From Ignavibacteria bacterium (lineage in GTDB: Bacteria > Bacteroidota > Ignavibacteria > Kapaibacteriales > Kapaibacteriaceae): a stretch of 64,000 nt of DNA. Where the stretch lies: assembly GCA_013204605.1 (NCBI GenBank), contig JABMNI010000060.1:1-64000 (forward strand). Direction: 5' to 3'. Shown here piece by piece: positions 46,751 to 56,025 of this stretch. Below the pieces are notes generated by a model. The model ran no database searches. It was not told where the DNA came from and worked only from the letters and a program-made list of their open reading frames with translations. Made by a program: the position numbers and the translations under genes. Positions within the stretch are counted from its first letter, which is position 1. The number at the start of each line of letters is the position of its first letter.

Positions 46751-47556
46751 AAAAGTTGCTACTCAATATCGCTGTTATTTCTGTGCTAGGGGGCTCTCCC
46801 ATGCTTGCTCAGATATTTCAGACGGGAACGTCCGACGAGATAGATCAAGCAAAGGACTCACTGATTTTACATCATGAGTGGTGGTTGGGATTAAATACTT
46901 CGGCTTTTTACGCACTGAATTTTGGCACACTCACAGTGGAATATGTTGGAGGCACATCTCCAGGTTCCGAACCGATTTATGCTAAAACACAGGGTGGTTT
47001 TGCCTATGGTATTGGTACAGGCATCGCTCTTGAGTACAGGCCGTTTCAATCGCCGTTGGGTTTCATACTAACCTTGGCGCCGGAGTGGCGATGGATGAAA
47101 AGCGAATCAACGGTTCCGATAAAAAATGATATTTATGCGTACAACGCTACATTTGAAACGCAGTCCAGAATTATATACGCGGTAGCATCATTAGCAACAA
47201 AAGTTCAAATTGGAAGAAGCGGAACCTTCCTATTATTCGGACTTAACTTTGACTTACCGTTGTACACTATTGATACGTTTCTATGGCAGCATGAAATTCC
47301 CGACGGAAATCCAACCAACGATGAACCGGGAGCGCCACAAACCAGTATCAAGTTTGCTACGCATGTAAATTTCAAACCAAGGGTTGGATTGCAAATTGGC
47401 GTTGGACACGATATATTAGCCGGGCTTTTCGGATACCGCGGTCAGCTAATCACGCCATACATTTGTTTACAAGGAGCAACGCCAACAGTTTCAGACCCAT
47501 CATCGTGGAATGGCGCTAATGTGCGCTTGGGAGCGATTTGGAGGTTTGGTTTATAA
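46747..47556 (+). CDS. Outer-membrane beta-barrel protein of the surface cluster
   Basis: The 269-residue protein has a signal peptide (MKKLLLNIAVISVLGGSPML, cleavage after LA). Amphipathic strands include FAYGIGTGIALEYRPF, FLLFGLNFDLPLY and the terminal NVRLGAIWRFGL. It is an outer-membrane barrel of unrecognised family. It is the last gene of the 34-47.6 kb cluster and overlaps a T9SS-like cargo gene by 4 bp, so it is likely linked to export or anchoring of the cluster's products. Confidence 0.78.
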   Translation: MKKLLLNIAVISVLGGSPMLAQIFQTGTSDEIDQAKDSLILHHEWWLGLNTSAFYALNFGTLTVEYVGGTSPGSEPIYAKTQGGFAYGIGTGIALEYRPFQSPLGFILTLAPEWRWMKSESTVPIKNDIYAYNATFETQSRIIYAVASLATKVQIGRSGTFLLFGLNFDLPLYTIDTFLWQHEIPDGNPTNDEPGAPQTSIKFATHVNFKPRVGLQIGVGHDILAGLFGYRGQLITPYICLQGATPTVSDPSSWNGANVRLGAIWRFGL

Positions 47557-47682
47557 GAAGATCGCATTTGTTCTGCTAGTACGAAACGAGGTCAACCGAA
47601 ATGAACCGGGTCGAAAGATCAAGTACAAATCGGGTTAAGGGGAGTCTTAATGGTGGTTCGTGCGAATTGAGATCACAGTGCG

Positions 47683-47702
47683 CCCCGGTTTACCCGGGGT
47701 TT
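47683..47702 (+). terminator. Terminator hairpin at the end of the surface cluster
   Basis: CCCCGG-TTTAC-CCGGGG forms a 6-bp G/C stem followed by TTT. It lies 126 bp after the barrel stop and overlaps the last codons of the convergent histidine kinase gene. The T-tract is short, so efficiency is uncertain. Confidence 0.5.
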
Positions 47703-49600
47703 GCTGTTTCTAACACGTTGGTTGGCTTTACTTTTACCCGAAGCGTAAAGCATGCTCCACAATCAGGATGTTCTTCAAGATAGATAGTACCATCTGTTCT
47801 TTCCGCCATACGTTTCGCTAGGTACAAACCTAATCCAAGAGAATCCTCGCCAGCTGTCGGCTTATTGCTCAGTTTAGCGTACTTGGTAAACAACTTGTTG
47901 CGTTCTTCAATTTTGATTCCAGGGCCCTGATCAATCACCCGGGAAAAAGCATAATTCTCATCGGCGGAAACATCTAAAACAACTTCTGAATTCTTCGGAG
48001 AGTACTTAATAGCGTTCGAGATGAGATTGTCCATTACAGCATCAACTATCGACGCGTCGGCCATACCCCAAACTTGTTGTTGAGAAGCTATCGACAATGC
48101 AATTTTCTTTTGGTCTGCTCTCGACTCAAATCTTTCCATGGCTCTATGTGCCATGTGAACCATGTCCAGAGTCCCAGACATCGTTTCTGAAGCTCTCCTG
48201 TCTGTTCTACTTACTTCCAGGAACGAGTGCACGGTTGCACTCATTCTTGTTGTTGTGGTAAGTAGATCTTTGCAAATAGCGAAGCAATCTTCCATTCCCA
48301 AATCGCCGTAATGATTTAGTATGGTTAAAAGCATACCGCGCATATCGGCTAACGGGTTACGCAAATCATGCGCCGCTATGGCCATGAATTCATCTTTCTC
48401 AGCAGCAAGTTCTTTCAATTCCGCATTGGCGGTTTCAATGGCCAGCATGGCTGTCGATAACTCGACATTTCGTAGCCGGTAGATTTCTTCTTCGCGATCC
48501 TTGCGTTCTTTTTCAAGAATACGTTGGACGTTTCGAAGCCTATTACTCATGGCTTCGTCATGCTCAAGAACATATTCATCCGCCCATGTTGCTAACATTC
48601 TCACCGACTCTTCACCCCGGCCTACGTCTGCAAGTGTCAACGCAAGCTCCTTCAGTGCCTGCATTGTTGCAATGTGTGCTCGAACTTCCCGTAAATAGCT
48701 GATCGATTTTTGCAAGAGGCTAATAGCGAGTTCATGGTTGCCGAGTTCGCGTTCCAACTTGCCCAAGCCCATTAACCAGTAGCCCATCCGATACTTGTTG
48801 TCTTCAAGTTTGCTGAGTTGATATGCTTGTTCTAAAAGTGGCCTTGCTTCGTCGCGCTTTCGTTGTTCTAAATAAAGAAAACCAAGGTTGCCAAGTACAG
48901 GACCAAGTATAGCGTCGAATTTGTGAATCTTCAAAAAATCACGCGCTTCCAATAACGCTTGCTCATGCTTGGCTTCATCGCCTAGGTATTCATGTACACT
49001 TGCTTTATTAGCCAGTACATAAGCCATAACAATTGGAACAGCTGCAGATCGGGCAGCCGTCATAGCTTCTTCAATGAATTCTTGTGCTGTTTCGCGTTTT
49101 TTACGCTTCGCGTGCAGGATTCCAATTTGACATGCAGATTGCGCTACGTCACTAAATCCACCAGACTCTTTCTCGATATTATAAGCACGAGTGAAAAACT
49201 CAAGTGCTTGAGCATCATCATCTCTACGGGCACAAAGTTCGGCGTAGTTATAGTAAACTACAGCCAACCCAGATTTTCCCCCAAGTTTTTCTCTTAGGTC
49301 TAGCGCAACTTTATACGCTACATCTGCCTTATCGGAAAATCCTAGAGAGTCATACACCCCGGCCATCATCGTCCACACCTTAGCCTGAATTCCAGGCTCG
49401 GCAACATTAGCGTTCCCGTGAATCAACGACTCCAGAATTTCCATCGCATCTTTGTTTCGCTGATGCTGGTGGTACACCATAGCCAAAGTGTATTCACTGT
49501 AAACCTGAACAGCCGGATCTTTCGACGATCTTACCTGTGATTCTTTGGCTGCCTTTAGGGCTTCTTCATATTGCCCAAATCGACTAAAGTGTTGGCTCAA
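47690..49600 (-). CDS. TPR-containing histidine kinase (main part, interrupted gene)
   Basis: The 636-residue cytoplasmic protein has an N-terminal superhelix of TPR repeats (about 1-345, for example FGQYEEALKAAKES and FTRAYNIEKESG), then a coiled coil (about 350-400). A HisKA domain with the phospho-His in AAHDLRNPLADM and an HATPase with DNLISNAIKYSP, VIDQGPGIK and GLGLYLAKRMAE follow. No transmembrane segment or receiver domain is present, and no response regulator is adjacent. The frame starts at a TTG directly after an in-frame TAA (49607-49609). The same frame continues upstream into 65 further codons, so this is probably one 704-codon gene with a nonsense codon. Confidence 0.88.
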   Translation of the reverse strand: MSQHFSRFGQYEEALKAAKESQVRSSKDPAVQVYSEYTLAMVYHQHQRNKDAMEILESLIHGNANVAEPGIQAKVWTMMAGVYDSLGFSDKADVAYKVALDLREKLGGKSGLAVVYYNYAELCARRDDDAQALEFFTRAYNIEKESGGFSDVAQSACQIGILHAKRKKRETAQEFIEEAMTAARSAAVPIVMAYVLANKASVHEYLGDEAKHEQALLEARDFLKIHKFDAILGPVLGNLGFLYLEQRKRDEARPLLEQAYQLSKLEDNKYRMGYWLMGLGKLERELGNHELAISLLQKSISYLREVRAHIATMQALKELALTLADVGRGEESVRMLATWADEYVLEHDEAMSNRLRNVQRILEKERKDREEEIYRLRNVELSTAMLAIETANAELKELAAEKDEFMAIAAHDLRNPLADMRGMLLTILNHYGDLGMEDCFAICKDLLTTTTRMSATVHSFLEVSRTDRRASETMSGTLDMVHMAHRAMERFESRADQKKIALSIASQQQVWGMADASIVDAVMDNLISNAIKYSPKNSEVVLDVSADENYAFSRVIDQGPGIKIEERNKLFTKYAKLSNKPTAGEDSLGLGLYLAKRMAERTDGTIYLEEHPDCGACFTLRVKVKPTNVLETANPG

Positions 49601-49606
49601 TAAGTG

Positions 49607-49804
49607 TTATACTTCAACCGCATCCTTTGCAGATACCGAAGTGTTGCGTGCAAAAGCATACGCCTCAGTACGAATGGTATGCAAATCTTGGGCAATCGGA
49701 GCTAGTATTAGCTCCTGTTTAAACTTTACTTTAAGCGCAGCGCAAGCCTCTGCAGACAAGGCTCGGTTAGTAGACCCATTTAGATATGATTCATAGTTTG
49801 TCAC
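49607..49804 (-). CDS. N-terminal fragment of the TPR histidine kinase
   Basis: The 65-codon ORF starts with GTG at 49804 and ends at TAA (49607-49609), in the same frame as the kinase that resumes two codons later. Its sequence (LAPIAQDLHTIRTEAYAFAR ... AKDAVEV) has the A-x3-A spacing of TPR helices and runs smoothly into HLLSQHFSRFGQYEEAL. The stop thus replaces one residue inside a TPR helix, plausibly Gln. It may be a nonsense mutation, an assembly error or a readthrough site. Confidence 0.75.
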   Translation of the reverse strand: MTNYESYLNGSTNRALSAEACAALKVKFKQELILAPIAQDLHTIRTEAYAFARNTSVSAKDAVEV

Positions 49805-49867
49805 GGGGTGTAAAAATACGAAATTCTACTACATTTTGATAGTAACAATCGAAGTTTCTTTGTTTGC

Positions 49868-49875
49868 TATATTGC
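49868..49875 (+). promoter_or_regulatory. Putative promoter box for nuoMN
   Basis: TATATTGC, 44 nt before the nuoM ATG, equals the variant box found before sufB. It differs from TAnnTTTG at two positions. It lies in the 115-bp divergent gap with the kinase gene. Confidence 0.3.
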
Positions 49876-49919
49876 GCTTCTAATTGACTACAAAACCTAA
49901 TAAATCGGATTAATCGCGT

Positions 49920-51452
49920 ATGGGCGTAACGGCATTGCTGTGTACTCTTTTCGCACCACTCGTTGGTGCTGCAGTTTTGGCTTTAATAGACCGTGACCAG
50001 CACAAGGCTATTAAGATTACAGCGTTGCTGTTTACGGTTGCCACCTTGGTCACTGCCATTCTGCTGATTCCTGCTTTTGACTCAGATAACGGGCAAATGC
50101 AGTTCGCAGTCAATCAAACCTGGATTTCATCCTTAGATGCCGGTTTTAGGATTGGAATCGATGGTATATCGCTATTGATGGTGCTTTTAACAGCGCTCAT
50201 CATGCCCATTTCGCTCCTTGCTTCATGGAATACCATCGGAAAACACCTGAAGGAATATTATGCGCTGCTGTTAATTCTTCAATTTGGAATGACCGGTGTT
50301 TTTATAGCTACCGACACGTTTTTGTTCTACGTTTTCTGGGAGTTAATCCTCATCCCAATGTATTTTATTATTGGAATTTGGGGAGGTAAAGACCGAATAT
50401 ATGCGGCCGTAAAGTTCTTTCTTTATACACTGTTAGGTTCATTGTTGATGTTGATCGCCATTCTTTGGCTTGGATTTGCAGCCGAGGCTGCCGGCGTTGG
50501 GTTTACGGCTGACTTGATAAAACTAAAGGCAATTGCACCCCATATTCCCATCGAAGTTCAATTTTGGCTTTTTCTAGCTTTTGCGTTGTCATTTTTCATA
50601 AAAGTGCCACTCTTCCCGTTCCACACCTGGCTGCCAGACGCACACGTTCAGGCTCCTACAGCCGGATCCGTAATTCTAGCCGGGGTATTGTTGAAAATGG
50701 GAACCTATGGTCTAATTAGGTTCAACTTGGAGCTTTTCCCCCAAACATCTGCGGATTTGTCAGGGATTATAGCTTGGTTGGCGGTTATTGGAATAATCTA
50801 CGGGGCTCTAGTAGCCATGGTGCAAACCGACATTAAAAAGCTGGTAGCGTATTCGTCAGTAAGCCACTTAGGGTTTGTGGTGTTAGGGATTTTCTCGTTA
50901 ACCGTAGAAGGTGTTCAAGGAGCCGTAATACAAATGGTTAATCACGGTCTGTCAACGGGCATGCTTTTCCTCTGCGTTGGAGTGTTATATGACCGCCGGC
51001 ATACCAGAGAAATTTCTGATTATGGTGGAATCACGAACGTAATGCCCCGATTTGCTGTATTCTTTGCGATAGCAATGTTTGCCTCAGTAGGGCTGCCCGG
51101 ACTAAACGGATTTGTGGGAGAATATTTGACGTTGCTCGGCGCTTTTAGAAGCCCCTTCTTAGGCTCATGGAGCTTTGCAATTATAGGCGCTACAGGAGTA
51201 GTTTTTGCAGCGGTCTACCTGCTTTGGATGTTCCAGCGAGTAATGTTTGGCAAGAATGACAACCCTGAAAATCAACATCTACGCGATATGAGCCGAATTG
51301 AATATTGGCAGATGGTTCCGCTAGTGTTGTTCATAATCTGGATTGGTGTTTCACCTCGAACTTTTATGGACCTGTCAGAAAAAAGTGTAAAAGCTGTTGT
51401 TGAAAAAGTTGAGCACTTCAAATTCGGTAAAACAACGGCTGGTCTGCCATAA
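49920..51452 (+). CDS. nuoM: NADH-quinone oxidoreductase subunit M
   Basis: NuoM is a proton-pumping antiporter-like membrane subunit of complex I. The 510-residue protein has about 14 transmembrane helices, with FYVFWELILIPMYFIIGIWG (carrying the conserved Glu), LPDAHVQAPTAGSVILAGVL and LKMGTYGLIRFNLELFP, and SSVSHLGFVVLGIF. It is divergent from the kinase gene, so nuoL and the other complex I genes are not directly upstream. nuoN follows after 53 bp. Confidence 0.97.
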   Translation: MGVTALLCTLFAPLVGAAVLALIDRDQHKAIKITALLFTVATLVTAILLIPAFDSDNGQMQFAVNQTWISSLDAGFRIGIDGISLLMVLLTALIMPISLLASWNTIGKHLKEYYALLLILQFGMTGVFIATDTFLFYVFWELILIPMYFIIGIWGGKDRIYAAVKFFLYTLLGSLLMLIAILWLGFAAEAAGVGFTADLIKLKAIAPHIPIEVQFWLFLAFALSFFIKVPLFPFHTWLPDAHVQAPTAGSVILAGVLLKMGTYGLIRFNLELFPQTSADLSGIIAWLAVIGIIYGALVAMVQTDIKKLVAYSSVSHLGFVVLGIFSLTVEGVQGAVIQMVNHGLSTGMLFLCVGVLYDRRHTREISDYGGITNVMPRFAVFFAIAMFASVGLPGLNGFVGEYLTLLGAFRSPFLGSWSFAIIGATGVVFAAVYLLWMFQRVMFGKNDNPENQHLRDMSRIEYWQMVPLVLFIIWIGVSPRTFMDLSEKSVKAVVEKVEHFKFGKTTAGLP

Positions 51453-51505
51453 CTCCTCTCGGATTTACGTAACGAACAAATGTTCCTGAACCTGTAATAA
51501 TAGTT

Positions 51506-52939
51506 ATGAATATCGATTTTTTCGGATCCCTCCCCTTAGTTGCTATTTGGCTTGCCCTTGGAGCTATTGGTATTGTAATTCAGGCTTTCGTTCGTAATAA
51601 CACAAAACTGGTTTTTGGATACTACGTTGGTACGTTAGCACTGACGGCGTTCTTAGCAATCTTGAGCTCTGGTGCAAAGGGTTCATCCTTTGGTGGTATG
51701 ATAGTCTTGGGTGGCTACGCCGCCTATTTTGATGTGTTGTTCTGTGGTGCTGGGATTTTGGCTATGCTTGCCGCCCGACCCTACCTGGATCGTTTGAATG
51801 CCGAGTTGGATGAATTCTACACGCTAATGGTATCAGCCGTAGCAGGTATGATGCTTATGGCCCACGCGTCAAACCTCGTTGTGTTATTTGTAGGTGTAGA
51901 GTTAATGTCGATCTCATTCTATGTGATGGCTGGTTTCCTCCGCACCGATATTAAAAGTGTCGAATCTGCTTTGAAATATTTTCTGTTAGGAGCTTTTGCA
52001 ACGGGCTTTCTGGTGTACGGAATGGCAATGCTCTACGGCGGAACGGGCTCTCTTGATTACGTAGAGATAGGCAAAGCGGTTTCCAACGGCACTGCCACCT
52101 ATCCTATGTTCCTTGCAATTGGCACGGTGTTAATGGCGGCGGGTCTCTCTTTCAAGGTTGCTGCCTTCCCATTCCATCAATGGGCGCCGGATGTATACGA
52201 TGGTGCTCCAACTGTTGTAACGGCATTCATGAGTACGGCCGGTAAAGCGGCTGCCTTCAGTGCCTTCAATCCAGTATTTGCCGCAATCATGCCTGATGGT
52301 GTAGGTGGTATCACAGATACAATGCGACTCGCACTAGCTGTTATGGCAGCAGTTACTATGTTGGTCGGAAATATTACAGCAATAGCACAGACAAGTGTTA
52401 AACGAATGCTGGCTTTTTCTTCAGTAGCGCATGCTGGCTATTTGATGATGGGTATAGTGGCCGGCACGGCCTACGGACATTCCGCTATAGTTTTCTACCT
52501 TACGGCTTACATGTTCATGCAAATGGGATCCTTCGTCATTGTTGGATATCTAGAGCGCGAACAAGGCGATGGGTCTGATATCGAAAATTATTCCGGACTG
52601 TCAAAACAACATCCTATGTTAGCCGCAATGATGGCCATGTTTATGTTTTCACTTGCGGGCATTCCTCCCTTTGCAGGCTTCTTTGGTAAGTACATGCTTT
52701 TCTATGCAGCAATTCAGAGTGGGTATACTTGGTTGACTATAGTAGCAGTTGCGTCGAGTGTGATTTCGGTTTACTTCTACCTAGGTCTCATTGTAAAAAT
52801 GTATTTCACAGATGCGCCAGGTAAGAAAACTACTTTTGCAACGGGTACTGCTGGATTTACAATTGCTATCTGCTCGGTTGCTATTTTATTACTGGGCATT
52901 TTTCCGTGGTTGCTGACTAATATTATCAGCACATGGTAG
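51506..52939 (+). CDS. nuoN: NADH-quinone oxidoreductase subunit N
   Basis: NuoN is a second antiporter-like complex I subunit. The 477-residue protein has about 13-14 helices, with LVVLFVGVELMSISFYVMAG (conserved Glu), AAFPFHQWAPDVYDGAPTVV, TSVKRMLAFSSVAHAGYLMM and AGIPPFAGFFGKYMLFYAAI. It is usually the last gene of a nuo operon. Here it follows nuoM alone and is 9 bp before a T9SS cargo gene. Confidence 0.96.
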   Translation: MNIDFFGSLPLVAIWLALGAIGIVIQAFVRNNTKLVFGYYVGTLALTAFLAILSSGAKGSSFGGMIVLGGYAAYFDVLFCGAGILAMLAARPYLDRLNAELDEFYTLMVSAVAGMMLMAHASNLVVLFVGVELMSISFYVMAGFLRTDIKSVESALKYFLLGAFATGFLVYGMAMLYGGTGSLDYVEIGKAVSNGTATYPMFLAIGTVLMAAGLSFKVAAFPFHQWAPDVYDGAPTVVTAFMSTAGKAAAFSAFNPVFAAIMPDGVGGITDTMRLALAVMAAVTMLVGNITAIAQTSVKRMLAFSSVAHAGYLMMGIVAGTAYGHSAIVFYLTAYMFMQMGSFVIVGYLEREQGDGSDIENYSGLSKQHPMLAAMMAMFMFSLAGIPPFAGFFGKYMLFYAAIQSGYTWLTIVAVASSVISVYFYLGLIVKMYFTDAPGKKTTFATGTAGFTIAICSVAILLLGIFPWLLTNIISTW

Positions 52940-52948
52940 AGAGGTTAC

Positions 52949-55243
52949 GTGTCTGCCATACGCCTCATCTTCTGTTGTCTGTTACTTGCATTGTGCGCCG
53001 TAACAGAGAACTATTCGCAACCCAATGTTGAGCTGTTTTGGAATGCCGCCGACCGCCAAGATACCGTAATGGATTTTGGAGTAACACTCCAAGGATTCCC
53101 AATAACGCTTAGCTTTTTTGTTGAGAACAATTCCTCACAGACTGTTGCCATCTATGACTCTCGGCCTAATGCAGCCCCATACTATCAAATAGTAAACGTC
53201 CCAGAAGTAGAACCGCAACACCCCAGAAAAGAGGAATTTGCCTCTGTTGACTTTCAGCCGTTCTTCATACCTGCCGGGCAAACGAGATCCTTCGGAGTAA
53301 TATTTAAGGCCGTTATTGGCAATGTTGAATTGCCGCCCGATTCAGTGAACGAATCATTGCTAATTCTACGAGTAGTAGATAGTCTTGATCCTCTCGGAAA
53401 ATCTCGCGATAAAGTTTTTAGATTGAGGGCTCTTAAAACCACAAAAATTTTAGCGTCAACAACGCCGCTAGTAAAATTCGACTCTGTGTACGTCGACCCT
53501 AAGCCCCTTACTCCAGAAAAAAAATACACAGTAGAAAATGTTACCACACAAAGTATTGTGGTTGATGATCAAAGACTGACGATGAAAACGGCGGTGATTG
53601 GAACTCCGGAAATCACGTTTGAAAAATATCCTACAGCACAGTTTGGACCGAAGGGTTCTATTCCGTGGACGTTTAAATATTCACCGCGAGACAAGGGCAA
53701 GGATAGCGCTACGTTTACTCTGGTGTATAGGCCGAATGTCAGCTCGGCGCCTGATAGTCTGCTTGCCGAAGTTTGGGGCATTGGTGTTCAACAACAACTT
53801 GAGTTGATTGGTGGTACTGGTACACCTGCACCAGTGAGTATTCGGGCCGACACTGTAGATTTTGGGGACGTGTTTGCGGGACAGAAATATGTGGCAACAG
53901 TGGTTCTTAAAAATCATGGAAATTTAGTAATTGGATATACCGGCGAGCAGAAATTTGGTGCGGCGAAAGACACCGCCGCATTCCAGTTTACGCAGCCTAT
54001 TATGCAAGGGGGCTCGGCGCTTCGGACAAATGATTTCGACACAATTAAAATTGAGTTCTCACCAATTGACGGTGGTGCTCATGTTGTTGAATACCGGATT
54101 GAAACTGATTTGTTGAGTAGGAAAATTCAAGGTATTCCCGATGGTGCTCAAACTACAAAGCTTACGGTGATTGGATTTAGTAAGCGTCCACAAATTCAAC
54201 TCACGCCATCGGTGTTAGATTTTGGAACCCTAGTATTGTATCCTAGCTGCGTTTCCGTTTCGGAAAGAATTATTACCGTGAGGAATCTTGGAAATGCCGA
54301 TCTGATAGTCGACTCAATTATTGTCTCACCTGAGTCGAACTCGATACTCATAGACGCAACATCATTTACAGTCCCAATTGCTTCTTCAAAAGATGTAAGG
54401 GTTAAATATTCGGCCATGCAACTTGGCGACATAACCAATCAGCTGTTGTTGGCTACGAATAGCGTGAACGTTCCGCTACCAATTCAGAGCATTGGAAAAG
54501 TGGTTGCGCCCGACACCATTTCAGTGCGTATCCCGGAACAGTTCAAGGCCAAACCCGGCAGGGAACTGGTGATTCCTATTGTGGTGGAAGGCAAGGCTGT
54601 TTCGTTAACAAGTACGTCTACAATTGTTGTGTCGTTCGATCCGAACCTAATGCGTTATAGGTCTGCAATTACTGCGGGCACCGCGGCGGAGGGAGCCAAT
54701 ATCACATCGGACATAGAATCTCCAAGAGGAGTGCTAACTCTATCTGTAACGGCCAACGGAAATTTTCGTCAACGGGATACGTTCGCTCTACTTTCATTCG
54801 ATACGTTCATTGGGGGCAGAGCGGAAACCCCGATTTCACTTTCCAATCTCACAACGATATTTGGCAACGCAGGCTGCCCGAATGTGTTAGATGTTCGCAC
54901 GTACAACGGTCAGTTCAGACTCGACTCATTGTGTGGACTTTCCATAAAAACCGGGTCTAATTTACACCCCGTTTTTCAAGCGGGCGTTTACCCAAATCCA
55001 ACCAACGGTACCGTAAATGTGGTTATCGTAAAAGGAAATCCCATTAAAGGCGGCGCAGACAAATTCGATATTCGAATTGTTGATTCTTTTGGCAGAGTAC
55101 TTGTAAAAAAATCAGATCTCGAATTCGCCGACGAAACTTCCATAGTGAATTTCAACATAGAACAGTTCGAACCCGGAATGTACTTTGTTGAGGTAAGCAA
55201 GGGAGTCGTTTCTTTTGTTATTCTTCTAGCGGTGCAGCAATGA
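52949..55243 (+). CDS. T9SS-secreted choice-of-anchor D protein
   Basis: The 764-residue protein starts at GTG (GAGAGG 4 nt upstream) with a signal peptide (IRLIFCCLLLALCAVTENYS). It holds choice-of-anchor D/ASPM-like repeats (RADTVDFGDVFAGQKYVATV, PSVLDFGTLVLYPSC) and a cohesin-like domain (FKAKPGRELVIPIVVEGKAV ... SFDPNLMRYRS). A T9SS type A sorting domain (AGVYPNPTNGTVNVVIVKG ... EPGMYFVEVS) ends it. The layout matches the last two-thirds of the giant protein at 2.6 kb, and like it this gene is followed by a CC-motif barrel gene (ATGA overlap). Confidence 0.88.
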   Translation: MSAIRLIFCCLLLALCAVTENYSQPNVELFWNAADRQDTVMDFGVTLQGFPITLSFFVENNSSQTVAIYDSRPNAAPYYQIVNVPEVEPQHPRKEEFASVDFQPFFIPAGQTRSFGVIFKAVIGNVELPPDSVNESLLILRVVDSLDPLGKSRDKVFRLRALKTTKILASTTPLVKFDSVYVDPKPLTPEKKYTVENVTTQSIVVDDQRLTMKTAVIGTPEITFEKYPTAQFGPKGSIPWTFKYSPRDKGKDSATFTLVYRPNVSSAPDSLLAEVWGIGVQQQLELIGGTGTPAPVSIRADTVDFGDVFAGQKYVATVVLKNHGNLVIGYTGEQKFGAAKDTAAFQFTQPIMQGGSALRTNDFDTIKIEFSPIDGGAHVVEYRIETDLLSRKIQGIPDGAQTTKLTVIGFSKRPQIQLTPSVLDFGTLVLYPSCVSVSERIITVRNLGNADLIVDSIIVSPESNSILIDATSFTVPIASSKDVRVKYSAMQLGDITNQLLLATNSVNVPLPIQSIGKVVAPDTISVRIPEQFKAKPGRELVIPIVVEGKAVSLTSTSTIVVSFDPNLMRYRSAITAGTAAEGANITSDIESPRGVLTLSVTANGNFRQRDTFALLSFDTFIGGRAETPISLSNLTTIFGNAGCPNVLDVRTYNGQFRLDSLCGLSIKTGSNLHPVFQAGVYPNPTNGTVNVVIVKGNPIKGGADKFDIRIVDSFGRVLVKKSDLEFADETSIVNFNIEQFEPGMYFVEVSKGVVSFVILLAVQQ

Positions 55244-56025
55244 GAATTGCCACATGGATGTGCACCCTGATAGCTCTATTGGCAGGGGGCGATGTGTTTG
55301 CGCAGGGATTCGATTGGGAGTGGACACCAAGATCGCCCAAGCAAATGCCTAATACGTTTGTTGGAATTGAAGTTATATCTGGTGCTGGTTTTCATATGGG
55401 CGAACTTCAATATTTGGAAGATCTTACAGGATTCCAATGTTGCACTTTTACGAATGGAACGGGAACGCCTTTGAGAATTTCATTGAGCGCTGAAAAATGG
55501 GTGGCTCCAAGCATCGCCGTTATTTTGAATGCCGGCGTAACGTCTATGACTGCCAACTTTGCTCAACTTTCCAACCCTGTTCCGATTTCCGATGGTAGAG
55601 AACTGCAAACCGAGTACCATTTTGATAATTCGTTGATGTATGTTACAATGAGTATCGGTACTCGTGTGAAATTGTTTGCCACGCACCTTTCAGTTGGTGG
55701 AACAATAAGAGCCCATTTCAACCTGGCTAAATCTGCAAAACTTACCGAGAGTGTGGTTAGTCCGAGCGACTTTTTTTTCGACACCAATCCACCTACGAAG
55801 GATTATGAGTGGGTTCCAATTGCTCGCCTTGCGGACATTGCGAAGGTGATTGTAGAGCCCGCTGTATTTATAGCCTACGATATTCCAGTTGCCGCGGGGA
55901 TGTTTCTTCAACCGATGATTCTTCTAAGTACGCAGCTTAATAGCGTCTCTACAGTGTATCCATGGCGTTTTGTGGACATTGGGGTTGGATTACGTTTAAT
56001 GAAGGGTTTCGACCTTGGGATATAG
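55240..56025 (+). CDS. Outer-membrane beta-barrel protein paired with a T9SS cargo gene
   Basis: The 261-residue protein has a signal peptide (MRIATWMCTLIALLAGGDVF, cleavage after FA). Amphipathic strands follow, ending RFVDIGVGLRLMKGF. The CC pair in LTGFQCCTFTNG near residue 67 matches the position of the CC pair in the 1.7-kb barrel protein, so they are probably homologous partners of homologous cargo. It is translationally coupled to the cargo gene. Its stop codon lies within an imperfect 23-bp direct repeat. Confidence 0.8.
   Translation: MRIATWMCTLIALLAGGDVFAQGFDWEWTPRSPKQMPNTFVGIEVISGAGFHMGELQYLEDLTGFQCCTFTNGTGTPLRISLSAEKWVAPSIAVILNAGVTSMTANFAQLSNPVPISDGRELQTEYHFDNSLMYVTMSIGTRVKLFATHLSVGGTIRAHFNLAKSAKLTESVVSPSDFFFDTNPPTKDYEWVPIARLADIAKVIVEPAVFIAYDIPVAAGMFLQPMILLSTQLNSVSTVYPWRFVDIGVGLRLMKGFDLGI

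Noticed and set aside
47571-47650. A possible 23S rRNA fragment or tRNA (CTAGTACGA... resembles the sarcin-ricin loop region)
   Set aside because: The match is only about ten bases and breaks down at once; no cloverleaf or further rRNA similarity is visible.
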